Below are positions 43,604-52,060 of a DNA stretch of 64,000 nucleotides, in pieces; position 1 is the first letter of the stretch; the number at the start of each line of letters is the position of its first letter. The DNA comes from an uncultured Holophaga sp. (lineage in GTDB: Bacteria > Acidobacteriota > Holophagae > Holophagales > Holophagaceae): positions 1,513,001-1,577,000 of the forward strand of contig NZ_OY781925.1 in the NCBI RefSeq assembly GCF_963677305.1, in the 5' to 3' direction. A model generated the notes under the pieces. That model saw only the letters and a program-made list of their open reading frames with translations. It was not told the origin of the DNA and did not search any database. The position numbers and the translations under genes were made by a program.

Positions 43604-44422
43604 TTAAAGGCTCTGATGGTGGGGCCTGGACAGGGCACGCCGGGGAGGGGGCGGGTCCTGCAGGAAGGGGCCGTCCGCGTCCCCCCGGAGGAACTGCTGC
43701 ACCACGGGGTGGGGGTTTTGGCGGAAGGCTTCGGGATTCTCACAGGCGATGCACTCACCCCGGAAAAGCAGGGCGATGCGGTCGGCGATCTCGAAGGCGC
43801 TCTTGAGGTCGTGGGTGATGGTGATGCTGGTGACGCCCAGCTCGGTCTTGAGGTCCAGGATGATGCGGCCGATCACATCGGTCATCACCGGGTCCAGACC
43901 CGTGGTGGGCTCGTCGAAGAGCAGGATCCTGGGCTTGAGGGCGATGGCCCGGGCGAAGCCCACCCGGCGTTTCATGCCTCCCGAAAGCTCGGAAGGACGG
44001 AGGGTGTTGGTGCCCTTGAGGCCCACCAGGCTGAGGCACTCGTCGACCCGTTCACCGATTTCCGCTTTGGTCATGGAGGTGTGGCGGGTCAGGGCGAAGC
44101 CCACATTCTCCTCCACGCTCATGGAGTCGAAGAGAGCGGCCATCTGGAAGCACATGCCGATCTTCTTGCGGGTCTCGAACAGCTCGCCCGGTTTCAGCTG
44201 GTGGATGATCTTCCCTTCCACGGCCACATGGCCTTGGTCAGGGGTGAGCAGGCCCATGATATTGCGCAGGAGCACCGTCTTTCCCGTACCGGATCCCCCC
44301 AGCACCACTAGGCTTTCTCCCTCCTTGACCTGGAGGTTCACGTTGGACAGCACGACCTTGGGCCCGAAGGCCTTGGAGAGGTTGACGACATCGATGACGG
44401 GTTCCAAGGGCGCCTCAGACAA
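43604..44422 (-). CDS. mlaF: Phospholipid ABC transporter ATP-binding protein
   Basis: MlaF powers retrograde or anterograde phospholipid traffic through MlaE. The 272-aa ATPase has Walker A LGGSGTGKTVLL, the Q-loop CFQMAALFDSM, ABC signature LSGGMKRRVGFARA and Walker B RILLFDEPTTGLDP, with H-loop THDL. The start is a TTG at 44422 overlapping mlaE, or the TTG at 44407, which has GAGG upstream; no ATG is available. A proline-rich C-terminal tail is unusual for the family. Confidence 0.92.
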   Translation of the reverse strand: MSEAPLEPVIDVVNLSKAFGPKVVLSNVNLQVKEGESLVVLGGSGTGKTVLLRNIMGLLTPDQGHVAVEGKIIHQLKPGELFETRKKIGMCFQMAALFDSMSVEENVGFALTRHTSMTKAEIGERVDECLSLVGLKGTNTLRPSELSGGMKRRVGFARAIALKPRILLFDEPTTGLDPVMTDVIGRIILDLKTELGVTSITITHDLKSAFEIADRIALLFRGECIACENPEAFRQNPHPVVQQFLRGDADGPFLQDPPPPRRALSRPHHQSL

Positions 44423-45191
44423 GAAGGAGCTTGGTGAGGAAGAAGTCCATCACCAGGATCCAGAGGGAGCTGGTGACCACGCTGCTGGTGGGGGCGTTGC
44501 CCACACCCTCGGCCCCACCCCGGGTGCGGTAGCCCCGCCAACAGCCCACCAGGGCGATGATGACCCCGAAGACCAGGGCCTTGATGAGGGCGATGCGGAG
44601 ATCCCGGGCGGCCAGGAGCTTGTAGAACTCGCTGGCGTAGACGAAGCTGCTCTGGCCTTCCACCCCCACCAGGATTAAGTAGCCGCCCCAGTAGCCCACC
44701 AGGATGCCCATGGCCGTCAGCAGGGGGACCATGATGGCCGCAGCGATGAGCCGGGGAACGAAGAGATACTGGATGGGGTCCGTGGCCAGGCACTCCAGGG
44801 CGTCGATCTGCTCGGTGACCTGCATGGTGCCCAGCTCGGCAGCCATGGCGCTGCCCACCCGGCCGGCCATCATGAGGCCCACGATGACCGGGGCCAGCTC
44901 CCGGACCGTAGCCAGGCCCAGCACCGAACTGGCCATCCCCTCGGCCTGGAACTGCCGGAAGCCGTAGGCCAGCTGGATGCCGAAGACGGCACTGACGGCC
45001 AGGGAGGTGAGCGCCACCACCGGGATGGAATTGACGCCCACGGCACCGAACTGGCGCATGAGGTTGGCCCCGTCGAAGGGCTTGCGGAAGATGGCCCGGA
45101 AAGCCCGGCCCGACAGCATGGCAAAATCCCCCGCCTGGGCGACGAAGCCCAGGACCCAGGTGCCGATGTGTTGAAATAGCTTGGTCAGCAT
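44415..45191 (-). CDS. mlaE: Phospholipid ABC transporter permease
   Basis: The 258-aa permease has about five membrane helices and the MlaE signatures RELAPVIVGLMMAGRVGSAMAAELGTM and EQIDALECLATDP. It forms the inner-membrane channel with MlaF and MlaD for lipid exchange between the membranes. ATG 45191 gives the usual length; ATG 45200 is also possible. It lies 35 bp downstream of glmU on the same strand. Confidence 0.93.
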   Translation of the reverse strand: MLTKLFQHIGTWVLGFVAQAGDFAMLSGRAFRAIFRKPFDGANLMRQFGAVGVNSIPVVALTSLAVSAVFGIQLAYGFRQFQAEGMASSVLGLATVRELAPVIVGLMMAGRVGSAMAAELGTMQVTEQIDALECLATDPIQYLFVPRLIAAAIMVPLLTAMGILVGYWGGYLILVGVEGQSSFVYASEFYKLLAARDLRIALIKALVFGVIIALVGCWRGYRTRGGAEGVGNAPTSSVVTSSLWILVMDFFLTKLLLV

Positions 45192-45225
45192 GCCTCTCAT
45201 TTCCAGTGATACCGGGAGTGTCCGG

Positions 45226-46602
45226 CTACTTCCGCTTGAGGAAGCGCTTGCCCAGCCCCTCCCGGGTGACCTGGGGGGCTCGGGACATGGCCAGGGCGTC
45301 ATCGGGCACATCCTTGGTGATGGTGCTGCCCGCGGCGATGAGAACCCCGTCGCCCAGGGTGACGGGGGCCACCAGCTGGACATCGCTGCCCACGAAACAG
45401 TCCCGTCCGATGGTGGTGCGGTGTTTGTGCACGCCATCGTAGTTGCAGCTGATGAAGCCCGCGCCGATATTGGTGCGCTCGCCCACCTCGGCATCCCCCA
45501 GGTAGCTCAGATGGTTGGCCTTGGCTCCTGCCCGAAGGGTCGCCTTCTTCGTCTCCACAAAGTTGCCGACATGGACCTTCTCTTCCAGTACCGAGCCCTC
45601 CCGGAGGTGGGCGAAGGGACCCAGCTGGACCCCGGCCCCCACCTTGGAGAGCTGGACGACGCAGTAGGGGCGGATGAGGGCGGCCGGGCCGATCTCCGCC
45701 TCCCGGATCACGCTGCCCTGGCCGATGCGGGTGCCCTGGCCGACGCTGACGCAGCCCTCGAGCCGCACCCCGGGCTCCAGGAGCACATCGGGGGCCAGGG
45801 CGACCCGGGGTCCCACCAGGGTGCTGGCGGGGTCCAGGAAGCTCACCCCCTCTTCCATCCAGGCGCAGTTCACCCGGTCCCGGGCGATGGCCTGGAGCTG
45901 GGCCTGGTCCAGGCGGCTGTTCATGCCCAGAAGCTCTTCGGGGTCGCAGGTTTCCACCTTGACCGGGACACTCTGGCCTACGGCGACCACCGCATCCGTG
46001 AGGTAGTACTCACCCTGGGCGTTGTCGTTGGAGAGGCCATGGAGGGCAGGCTTCAGCTGCGACCAGGGAAGGCTATAGGCCCCGCCATTGGCAAGCCGGA
46101 CAGCCCTCTGGGCCTCGCTGGCATCCTTGTATTCCACCATGCCGGCCAGAGTACCATCCGCATGGGTGAGCACCCGGCCATAGCTGCCGGGCTGCTCCAG
46201 GTCCATGGCCAGCAGTGCAGCCGGGCCGTTGGCCAGGGCCCTCAGGGTCTCCCGGCGGATCAAGGGTACATCCCCGCAGAGGATGAGGACCCGATCGGCC
46301 CCCAGACGCTCCAACTCGGCCTCGGCGGCCCGGACGGCGTGCCCGGTGCCCAGGGGCTCGCCCTGGTCCACGGTGCTCACAGAGCAGGGCAGGCTGCCCT
46401 CGGCTGCCCAGCGCTCGAGGTCGGCCTCCACGGCTGCCTTCCCGTGGTGCAGCACCAGGACGGCATGCTCGACCTCCTCCGGCAGTGCCCGGAGGACCCA
46501 CAGCAGGGAGGCGTCCCCGAGGATCGGGTGCAGGACCTTCGGGAGGGCCGACTTCATGCGCTTACCCAGGCCCGCCGCCAGAATCACTGCTGCTGTGGAC
46601 AT
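45226..46602 (-). CDS. glmU: Bifunctional N-acetylglucosamine-1-P uridyltransferase / glucosamine-1-P acetyltransferase
   Basis: GlmU makes UDP-GlcNAc. The 458-aa protein has the uridyltransferase motif VILAAGLGKRMKSALPKVLH at residues 6-25 and GTGHAVRAAEAEL. The C-terminal left-handed beta-helix (about 250-440) carries acetyltransferase residues in KANHLSYLGDAEVGERTNIGAG and NYDG. It supplies both peptidoglycan and LPS synthesis, fitting the neighbouring envelope genes. Confidence 0.97.
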   Translation of the reverse strand: MSTAAVILAAGLGKRMKSALPKVLHPILGDASLLWVLRALPEEVEHAVLVLHHGKAAVEADLERWAAEGSLPCSVSTVDQGEPLGTGHAVRAAEAELERLGADRVLILCGDVPLIRRETLRALANGPAALLAMDLEQPGSYGRVLTHADGTLAGMVEYKDASEAQRAVRLANGGAYSLPWSQLKPALHGLSNDNAQGEYYLTDAVVAVGQSVPVKVETCDPEELLGMNSRLDQAQLQAIARDRVNCAWMEEGVSFLDPASTLVGPRVALAPDVLLEPGVRLEGCVSVGQGTRIGQGSVIREAEIGPAALIRPYCVVQLSKVGAGVQLGPFAHLREGSVLEEKVHVGNFVETKKATLRAGAKANHLSYLGDAEVGERTNIGAGFISCNYDGVHKHRTTIGRDCFVGSDVQLVAPVTLGDGVLIAAGSTITKDVPDDALAMSRAPQVTREGLGKRFLKRK

Positions 46603-46680
46603 GGCACCTCCATGGATGACTCCTCCATCCTAGCCGGGTTAGGGGAATGGGGTGCGGTGCTGGGGGCAAATGCTCTTGAA

Positions 46681-47874
46681 TCAGCTCGGTGGGCTGCTGC
46701 GCCGGGCCAAGCGGACGGCCAGGCTGGCGGCCTCCAGGAAGTCCGCCGGGCTGGCCACCCCCTCCCCGGCAATGCCAAAGGCGGTGCCGTGATCGGGCGA
46801 GGTGCGGATGAAGGGCAACCCCAGGGTGATGTTGACGGCCCGGTCGGGTTCCAGGACCTTGATGGGGATCAGCCCCTGGTCATGGTACAGGGCCACCACC
46901 AGGTCGAATTCGCCCCGCAGGGCCCGCAGGAAGAGGGTGTCCGATGGGAAGGGGCCCTGGAAGTCAGGATCGGGGCTCGGGGCCCTGGAGTCCGGTCGCA
47001 CCCGGTCGGGATAGAGGGCCCAGCCCTGGGGGGCGGGTCCGGGGGGGAAGGGGGAGGGCAGAGAAGCGAAGGGGGCCGCGAGGCTCCCGTCCTGCTTCCG
47101 GAAGGCATGCCGGGCCTTGATGAGGGCCTCCTTCAGAGCGTCCTCCTCGTCCCCGAATGCGCCCCCTTCACCTGCATGGGGGTTCAGGGCACAGAGGGCC
47201 ACCCGGGGGCTCATGTCCCCGCTCAGCTGGGCGTAGCGGTCAGCGGCAAAGGCCAGGGTCTCCGCCACCGCGTCGGCATCGAGTCCCTCCACCACGGAGC
47301 GGAGGCTCTGGTGGACGGTGTGGAGCACCACGTTCAGGGTGGGGCTCAGGAAGCCCATGCGGATCAGGGGGGCGCCCGTCAGCTCCTGCAGGAACTCCGT
47401 GTGCCCGGGGATGGGGAAACCAGCCTGGTGGGCGGCCGCCTTGGCGAGGGGGAGGGTGACCATGGCCTGGGCGTCCCCGGCAAGGATGCGCTCGGCGGCC
47501 AGCTTCACCGCCAGCACCGCGCAGCGCCCCGAGGCGGCGCTGCCCCGTCCCAGCTCCAGATCCTGTGCCCCGATCCCTGGAGTGGGGTCGATCCACGGGA
47601 TCCTCAGGGGCGACATGCCGCGGGCGGGCTGGAAGCAGAGGGTGCCCACGGAAGCGCCGGGGATGGAGGAAGTGGTGGCTGCCTCCCATGACCAGGATGC
47701 ACCCGGTACAACCCGGTCATTGCCCTCCAGCAGCTCCAGGCCCGCCCGGGCGCCGAAGACCCGGATCTCCGCCATGGCGCAGAGTTGGGGCAGGGACTTG
47801 AGGAGCAGTTCGGGGCTGATGCCGCAAGGATCCCCCAGGGTGATGGCCAGCCTGGGACGCTCTGGGATTTCCAT
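46681..47874 (-). CDS. pdxA: 4-hydroxythreonine-4-phosphate dehydrogenase
   Basis: PdxA acts in pyridoxal phosphate synthesis. The 397-aa protein has AITLGDPCGISPEL, ITLPLAKAA (as VTLPLAKAA), GHTEFLQELTG with the metal-site His, LNPHAGEGGAFGDEE, FPSDTLF and YHDQGLIPIK. It is about 60 residues longer than typical PdxA because of a proline/serine-rich insertion (about residues 255-300) before FQGPFPSD. It follows the Hfq-like gene by three bases. Confidence 0.94.
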   Translation of the reverse strand: MEIPERPRLAITLGDPCGISPELLLKSLPQLCAMAEIRVFGARAGLELLEGNDRVVPGASWSWEAATTSSIPGASVGTLCFQPARGMSPLRIPWIDPTPGIGAQDLELGRGSAASGRCAVLAVKLAAERILAGDAQAMVTLPLAKAAAHQAGFPIPGHTEFLQELTGAPLIRMGFLSPTLNVVLHTVHQSLRSVVEGLDADAVAETLAFAADRYAQLSGDMSPRVALCALNPHAGEGGAFGDEEDALKEALIKARHAFRKQDGSLAAPFASLPSPFPPGPAPQGWALYPDRVRPDSRAPSPDPDFQGPFPSDTLFLRALRGEFDLVVALYHDQGLIPIKVLEPDRAVNITLGLPFIRTSPDHGTAFGIAGEGVASPADFLEAASLAVRLARRSSPPS

Positions 47875-47877
47875 GGC

Positions 47878-48360
47878 TCAGTCGAAGAGGGAGTTGTCCA
47901 CGTCCTGGACGGCGGCGGCCTCTTCCCGTTTGGTGCTGCGGGTGCGCCGGATCCGGGGCTCCTCCTCCTGCTTGTACATGTACTTGATGTTGTGCTTGGG
48001 CACCAGGAGGTTGGGTTCCTTGATCCGGTTGATCTTGAGGCAGTGCTTGTCGTACCACTCGATGATGCCCCGGAGCTTCTCGTCGTTCTGCAGGACGATG
48101 ACCATGGGGGTCTTGGTCTGCATCTGCTTCAGGTAGTAGAAGCTTTCGGCATTGGTCTGCTCAGGGGGGGCGATCTTGCGCCTCGGACTGCCCATGCCCT
48201 GGGGGGCACTGGGCGCATCAGGGTTGCGCCCGCCCCCGGTGGCGGTCATCTCCACGGCGGGGGGCGGGGCCTGGACCGCGGGCTGAGCCGCAGCCCGTGG
48301 CGACTTCCCGGCCTTTTCCTTGATCTCGGAGAGATTGGGGCGGATGAGTTTGCGATTCAT
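47878..48360 (-). CDS. hfq: Hfq-like Sm-fold RNA-binding protein with long N-terminal extension
   Basis: The 160-aa protein has an Sm/Hfq-type core at about residues 72-135: NAESFYYLKQMQ, then TPMVIVLQNDEKLRGIIEWYD and PKHNIKYMYK. These match the Hfq Sm1 segment (variable-loop NG as ND) and the Sm2 KH motif. It adds a roughly 70-residue Pro/Ala-rich N-terminus beginning MNRKLIRPNLSEIKEKAG, and a charged C-terminal tail. Hfq is an sRNA-mRNA matchmaker; whether this diverged version does so is inferred. AGGA precedes ATG 48360. Confidence 0.72.
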   Translation of the reverse strand: MNRKLIRPNLSEIKEKAGKSPRAAAQPAVQAPPPAVEMTATGGGRNPDAPSAPQGMGSPRRKIAPPEQTNAESFYYLKQMQTKTPMVIVLQNDEKLRGIIEWYDKHCLKINRIKEPNLLVPKHNIKYMYKQEEEPRIRRTRSTKREEAAAVQDVDNSLFD

Positions 48361-48420
48361 GGGTGATCCTGGGCGCGGGGTCGGACTGATGTTCCATTTT
48401 CGACCGGGGTCGGCCAAGAC

Positions 48421-50082
48421 TCAAGCCTGGGTTTCGTCCTCGGCAGCCTCGGTGGTGGGGATGCCCAGGCGGAAGGAGGCCCCTTGGCCCGGACTGCTCT
48501 CCACCTGGACGGACCAGCCCATGGCCTGGACGAACTGGTAGACCAGGCTCAAACCCAGTCCTGTGCCCTCTTCAAAGCCCCCGGAGAAGGGGACGAAGAG
48601 GGTCCGGAGCCGGTCGGCGGCGATGCCACAGCCATTGTCCCTTACATCCAGGAGAACCTCGCCGGGGCGCGGGCGGAACTGGATCTGGATGAGGGGGGAG
48701 GGCATCCCACGGACCGCCTTCCGGGCGTTGCTCAGGAGGTTGGTGAGGATCTGGTGGACGAAGAGGGGATCCCCCTGAACCCAGAGGGTGGGGATGGTCT
48801 CCACCAGGAGGGGGAGCTCGGTGCAGCGGGGATCCATCTCCCAGCTGGCCCGGGCGTCCTCCACCAGAGAGGGGAGCCAGAGGGTCTGGATCCTGGCGGG
48901 GCGGGCGCGGGTGTATTCCAGGAAGTCGGTGACGATGGCACCCACCCGCTCGGACTCCCGGTGCAGGATGTTGAGGACCCGGTCCAGCATGGGGCGGGGG
49001 TGCTCGCCCTTCCGGAGAATCTGGATGCAGCCCTGGATGGAGGCCAGGGGATTCCGGATCTCATGGGCCAGTTCCGCGCTGAGCTCCCCGACGGCGGCCA
49101 GGCGTTCGGCCAGGCGGGTGCGCTCTTCCAGGGCCTTGATGGTGGTGAGGTCCTGGAAGAGGATGAGCCGCCCCTTCTCCACCCCGGTTCCGTCCCGGAT
49201 GGGGGCCAGGTTGCCCCCGATGAGGCGTTCCAGGCCATCGGGGCCAAGGATGGGGCACTCGAAACGGTGCTCAGAGATGGGACGCTCCAGCAGCGCCGGG
49301 CCCAGAAAGCCCAGTTCCTCCACCTGGCTGCCCATGGGGATGGGGCGCTGGAGGATCTCCTCTGCAGCCGGGTTGGCGGAGGTGATCCGCCAGGCCATGT
49401 CGGTGGTGATGAGGCCCGAGAACATAGAACTCACCACGTTGTGGTGCAGGGCCGAGAGCTCATCCACTGTGGCTTCAGAGCGCTGCAGCGTGTTCCGGAG
49501 GGTCTCCAGGTGCTTGCGGATGAGCACCACCACCAGCGTGGTGGCGAGGACCTGGAGGGACGCGAAGCCCAGAGTGAAGGCGAGATAGCTCTGGCTCTCG
49601 GGGTCGACCCCGGATCCTCCGAAGCTGGGGAGGATCCCGAAGCTGAAGAGGAGGACGCTGGCGATGTGGGCGAAGCAGGAGAGGATGCCGATGGTGGCGA
49701 TCTCCGGGATCGTGACATAGAAGGCTGAGGCCAGGACCGGGAAGATGTAGATGGTGGAGAAGCGCTCCTGGTCCACCCCTTGGAAGGCGATCACCACCGT
49801 GACGAGGAGGATGTCCAGCACCAGGTTGAAGCGGATCATCCCCAGGGAGGGGGTGGCGAAGAGCTGGCCACTGCGCTTCTGGGAGCGGAGGGTCTCCCAG
49901 AGACTCTCGAGGAAGAGCAGGGCCAGCAGGCCTAGATAGACCGTCTCCCCACCCCGGGGGTCCGGGGGAAGAGCCAGTTGGAGCACCATCAGCCCGAAAG
50001 CCGCACCGAAGCGGAAGGCCAGGGGGAGGAAGGGGGCTCCCTGCACATTGGGCTTCGGGTTCAGGTTGAAGAGGGTGGACAT
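48421..50082 (-). CDS. PilS-like membrane sensor histidine kinase
   Basis: The 553-aa kinase has six hydrophobic helices in residues 20-200, a PAS domain (about 212-320) and a classic HisKA H-box ELAHEIRNPLASIQG near 338. The HATPase_c domain contains DNGCGIAADRL and GTGLGLSLVYQ. The arrangement resembles PilS/AtoS-type NtrB-like kinases that pair with sigma-54 activators, but no response regulator lies next to it. It is divergent from the Fur-family gene, sharing an approximately 50-bp promoter region. Confidence 0.88.
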   Translation of the reverse strand: MSTLFNLNPKPNVQGAPFLPLAFRFGAAFGLMVLQLALPPDPRGGETVYLGLLALLFLESLWETLRSQKRSGQLFATPSLGMIRFNLVLDILLVTVVIAFQGVDQERFSTIYIFPVLASAFYVTIPEIATIGILSCFAHIASVLLFSFGILPSFGGSGVDPESQSYLAFTLGFASLQVLATTLVVVLIRKHLETLRNTLQRSEATVDELSALHHNVVSSMFSGLITTDMAWRITSANPAAEEILQRPIPMGSQVEELGFLGPALLERPISEHRFECPILGPDGLERLIGGNLAPIRDGTGVEKGRLILFQDLTTIKALEERTRLAERLAAVGELSAELAHEIRNPLASIQGCIQILRKGEHPRPMLDRVLNILHRESERVGAIVTDFLEYTRARPARIQTLWLPSLVEDARASWEMDPRCTELPLLVETIPTLWVQGDPLFVHQILTNLLSNARKAVRGMPSPLIQIQFRPRPGEVLLDVRDNGCGIAADRLRTLFVPFSGGFEEGTGLGLSLVYQFVQAMGWSVQVESSPGQGASFRLGIPTTEAAEDETQA

Positions 50083-50134
50083 GCCTCAAGCGTATCCGTT
50101 CGGGCATGGCCGGGGGTCTGGACTAATATGGCTC

Positions 50135-50578
50135 ATGCACAAGTCTGCCCGTTCCCCCCATGGATCCGGTGAGCCCTCTCTTCGGGAGGCCGGTCTCAAG
50201 CAGACGCCCCAGCGGAAGGCCCTTCTTGATGTGCTCCAGGTCGCCGACCGTCCCCTCACGGTGGAGGAGATCCTCGGGCGGATGACCGGCAAGCGCCCCG
50301 GGGTGCCGACCCTCTACCGGAACCTGGAGTGCTTCGCGGGCCAGGGCTGGGTGGAGAGTCTTGTGGGGCCGGACCAGGTCCAGCGCTTCGTGCGCTGCCA
50401 CAGCGCCCACCACCACCACCACATCGTCTGTGACGGCTGCGGTCGGGTGGCCGAGACGGACTGCCTCGGACTCGAGGCCCTCCTGGAGCAGCTCGGAAAG
50501 TCCGCAGGGTACAAGGTGACCCGGCACCAGCTGACCCTGTACGGGCTCTGCCCTCAGTGCCAGTGCGGCTCTGACTGA
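50135..50578 (+). CDS. Fur-family metal-dependent regulator
   Basis: The 147-aa regulator has the Fur winged helix (LKQTPQRKALLDVLQVADRP, PTLYRNLECFAGQGWVE). Its metal-binding part contains a five-His run, HHHHHIVCDGCGRVAETD, and a C-terminal CPQC that completes a CXXC pair of structural zinc cysteines. Fur, Zur and PerR cannot be separated with confidence from sequence. A TAATAT at 50124-50129 would start transcription close to ATG 50135, so the message may be leaderless. Fur-box-like sites at 53379 and 53981 are potential targets. Confidence 0.87.
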   Translation: MHKSARSPHGSGEPSLREAGLKQTPQRKALLDVLQVADRPLTVEEILGRMTGKRPGVPTLYRNLECFAGQGWVESLVGPDQVQRFVRCHSAHHHHHIVCDGCGRVAETDCLGLEALLEQLGKSAGYKVTRHQLTLYGLCPQCQCGSD

Positions 50579-50626
50579 AGTTTGTGCTTGACTCCCCTGT
50601 CCGGCGTGTTAACCTGAATCTCCGCT

Positions 50627-50701
<75 letters not shown>

Positions 50702-50704
50702 CTG

Positions 50705-50731
50705 ACACGAGCCGCCGATGGCGGCTCGTGT
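50705..50731 (+). terminator. Hairpin between tRNA-Gly and tRNA-Cys
   Basis: ACACGAGCCGCC and GGCGGCTCGTGT form a perfect 12-bp stem with a GAT loop, four bases after the tRNA CCA. A near-identical hairpin follows the second tRNA-Gly. With no T tract it could be a processing signal as well as a terminator. Confidence 0.55.
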
Positions 50732-50745
50732 TACATTGACAGCAT

Positions 50746-50820
50746 GGCGCCGTAGCCAAGTGGTAAGGCCGCAGACTGCAAATCTGCTATTCATCGGTTC
50801 GATTCCGATCGGCGCCTCCA
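50746..50820 (+). tRNA. tRNA-Cys (GCA), CCA encoded
   Basis: The acceptor arms GGCGCCG/CGGCGCC, the anticodon stem CAGA/TCTG with loop CTGCAAA (anticodon GCA) and the T arm CGGTTCGATTCCG all pair. A GGCCCC/GGGGCC hairpin (50831-50846) follows. Confidence 0.97.
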
Positions 50821-50854
50821 GATCTCTACCGGCCCCTCTAGGGGCCACATCCAG

Positions 50855-50929
<75 letters not shown>

Positions 50930-50934
50930 CTTTT

Positions 50935-50957
50935 ACAGGCCGCCGATGGCGGCCTGT
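50935..50957 (+). terminator. Hairpin ending the tRNA cluster
   Basis: ACAGGCCGCC and GGCGGCCTGT form a 10-bp stem with a GAT loop, right after TTTT following the tRNA CCA. The core GCCGCC-GAT-GGCGGC matches the hairpin after the first tRNA-Gly. Confidence 0.6.
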
Positions 50958-51059
50958 GTTGCATGAACGAGCTGATCACGGTGCCGTCGGCGTGGGGCAG
51001 GCGAGCCGGAACGGCCGGGTGGAGTGTCCAGGATGTCGGAGAGGTCGGAGGGGATGGAC

Positions 51060-51254
51060 ATGCCGGAGCTGCTGCCCGGGGATCTCCGGGCGCCGGGGCG
51101 GACCATCCCCGCGCCTACGGCACGGACCCTCACCCGGGAGCTCATGGAGCTCGGACTGGAGCCCCACATCGTGGCTACGGCCGTCCAGATCTTTGGTGTC
51201 ATGGCCGCCGATGCCGGGGGCGGGGTGAAGGTGAGGGTGGACGGTACGCCCTAA
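51060..51254 (+). CDS. Small hypothetical protein
   Basis: The 64-aa product (MPELLPGDLRAPGRTIP..., then TRELMELGLEPHIVATAVQI) has one amphipathic or hydrophobic helix near the C-terminus. No family was recognised. ATG 51060 is preferred because GGAGGGG lies 6-8 bases upstream; in-frame starts at 51054, 51033 and 51024 exist. The 267 bp that follow hold no gene. Confidence 0.45.
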   Translation: MPELLPGDLRAPGRTIPAPTARTLTRELMELGLEPHIVATAVQIFGVMAADAGGGVKVRVDGTP

Positions 51255-51521
51255 GCCCGGATCCTGGTCCGTCACCCCCCGCGATGGGGGAAGGCCAGGC
51301 CGTCAACCTGGCCAACCGAGTCTCCAGCTTGGGACGCGGTCGAGTCGGCACGGGAACCCCTCCAAAAGCCATGTCTGCCAGAACCCACAGGCGATCATGC
51401 GGTCCATCCATGGCTCATGAGGCTCCGTCCTGGGCTTCTTCCGACCGCTCCGCCCCGACAGGCGCACGGTGGACCTGGTGACATGGGGCCCCGACCGCCG
51501 CATTTGAAAGCAGGATCCAGG

Positions 51522-52010
51522 CTATGGGCGCGTCGTATCCATCCGGAAACGGAGGGGGAGCCCCTGCTGTCGGGCGATGGCTTCGGCCAGAACCCGACCC
51601 TCGCCGCTGAAGACCCAGCAGAACAGCTCTGTGATGGCGTGATCCCGACGGATGGCCGTCACGGAGGCATCGACCATCCGCCGGGCCAGGCCCTGCTTGC
51701 GCTGTTCGGGCAGCACCAGGGCCGAGCAAAGGTAGATGGCCTGGAAGGGCCCGGTCTCGGGGGTCCCCTCGAAGAGCTCCCGTTCGCAGATGCGTCCCTC
51801 CAGGAAGGCTTCCATCAGGCTCCGGGTGGTGGGGAAGACCAGGGTCCAGGCCAGAGGGCCGTCGTCGTTCCGGGTCTCTCCCAGGGTGGCCGGGTGCAGT
51901 TGGAGGAGCTTGGCCCGGACCCTCTCGTCCATGCTGAGCTGGTCCGGGTCCTCGTAGTTCCCGAAGCACTGGTCCACCAGCTCGATCATCCTGTGCAGAT
52001 TCTTCTCCAT
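51522..52010 (-). CDS. GNAT-family N-acetyltransferase-like protein
   Basis: The 162-aa protein has a GNAT-like acetyl-CoA segment: IYLCSALVLPEQRKQGLARRM, where QRKQGLA corresponds to the Q/RxxGxG/A loop. A helix and strand follow (ITELFCWVFSGEG). Flanking parts are not family-specific and the substrate is unknown. It is divergent from the MFS gene with only 50 bp between them. Confidence 0.62.
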   Translation of the reverse strand: MEKNLHRMIELVDQCFGNYEDPDQLSMDERVRAKLLQLHPATLGETRNDDGPLAWTLVFPTTRSLMEAFLEGRICERELFEGTPETGPFQAIYLCSALVLPEQRKQGLARRMVDASVTAIRRDHAITELFCWVFSGEGRVLAEAIARQQGLPLRFRMDTTRP

Positions 52011-52060
52011 GCTCCTTTATCCCACGATCCTGGCGGTACGATGGGAAATCGAGGTTCTCT

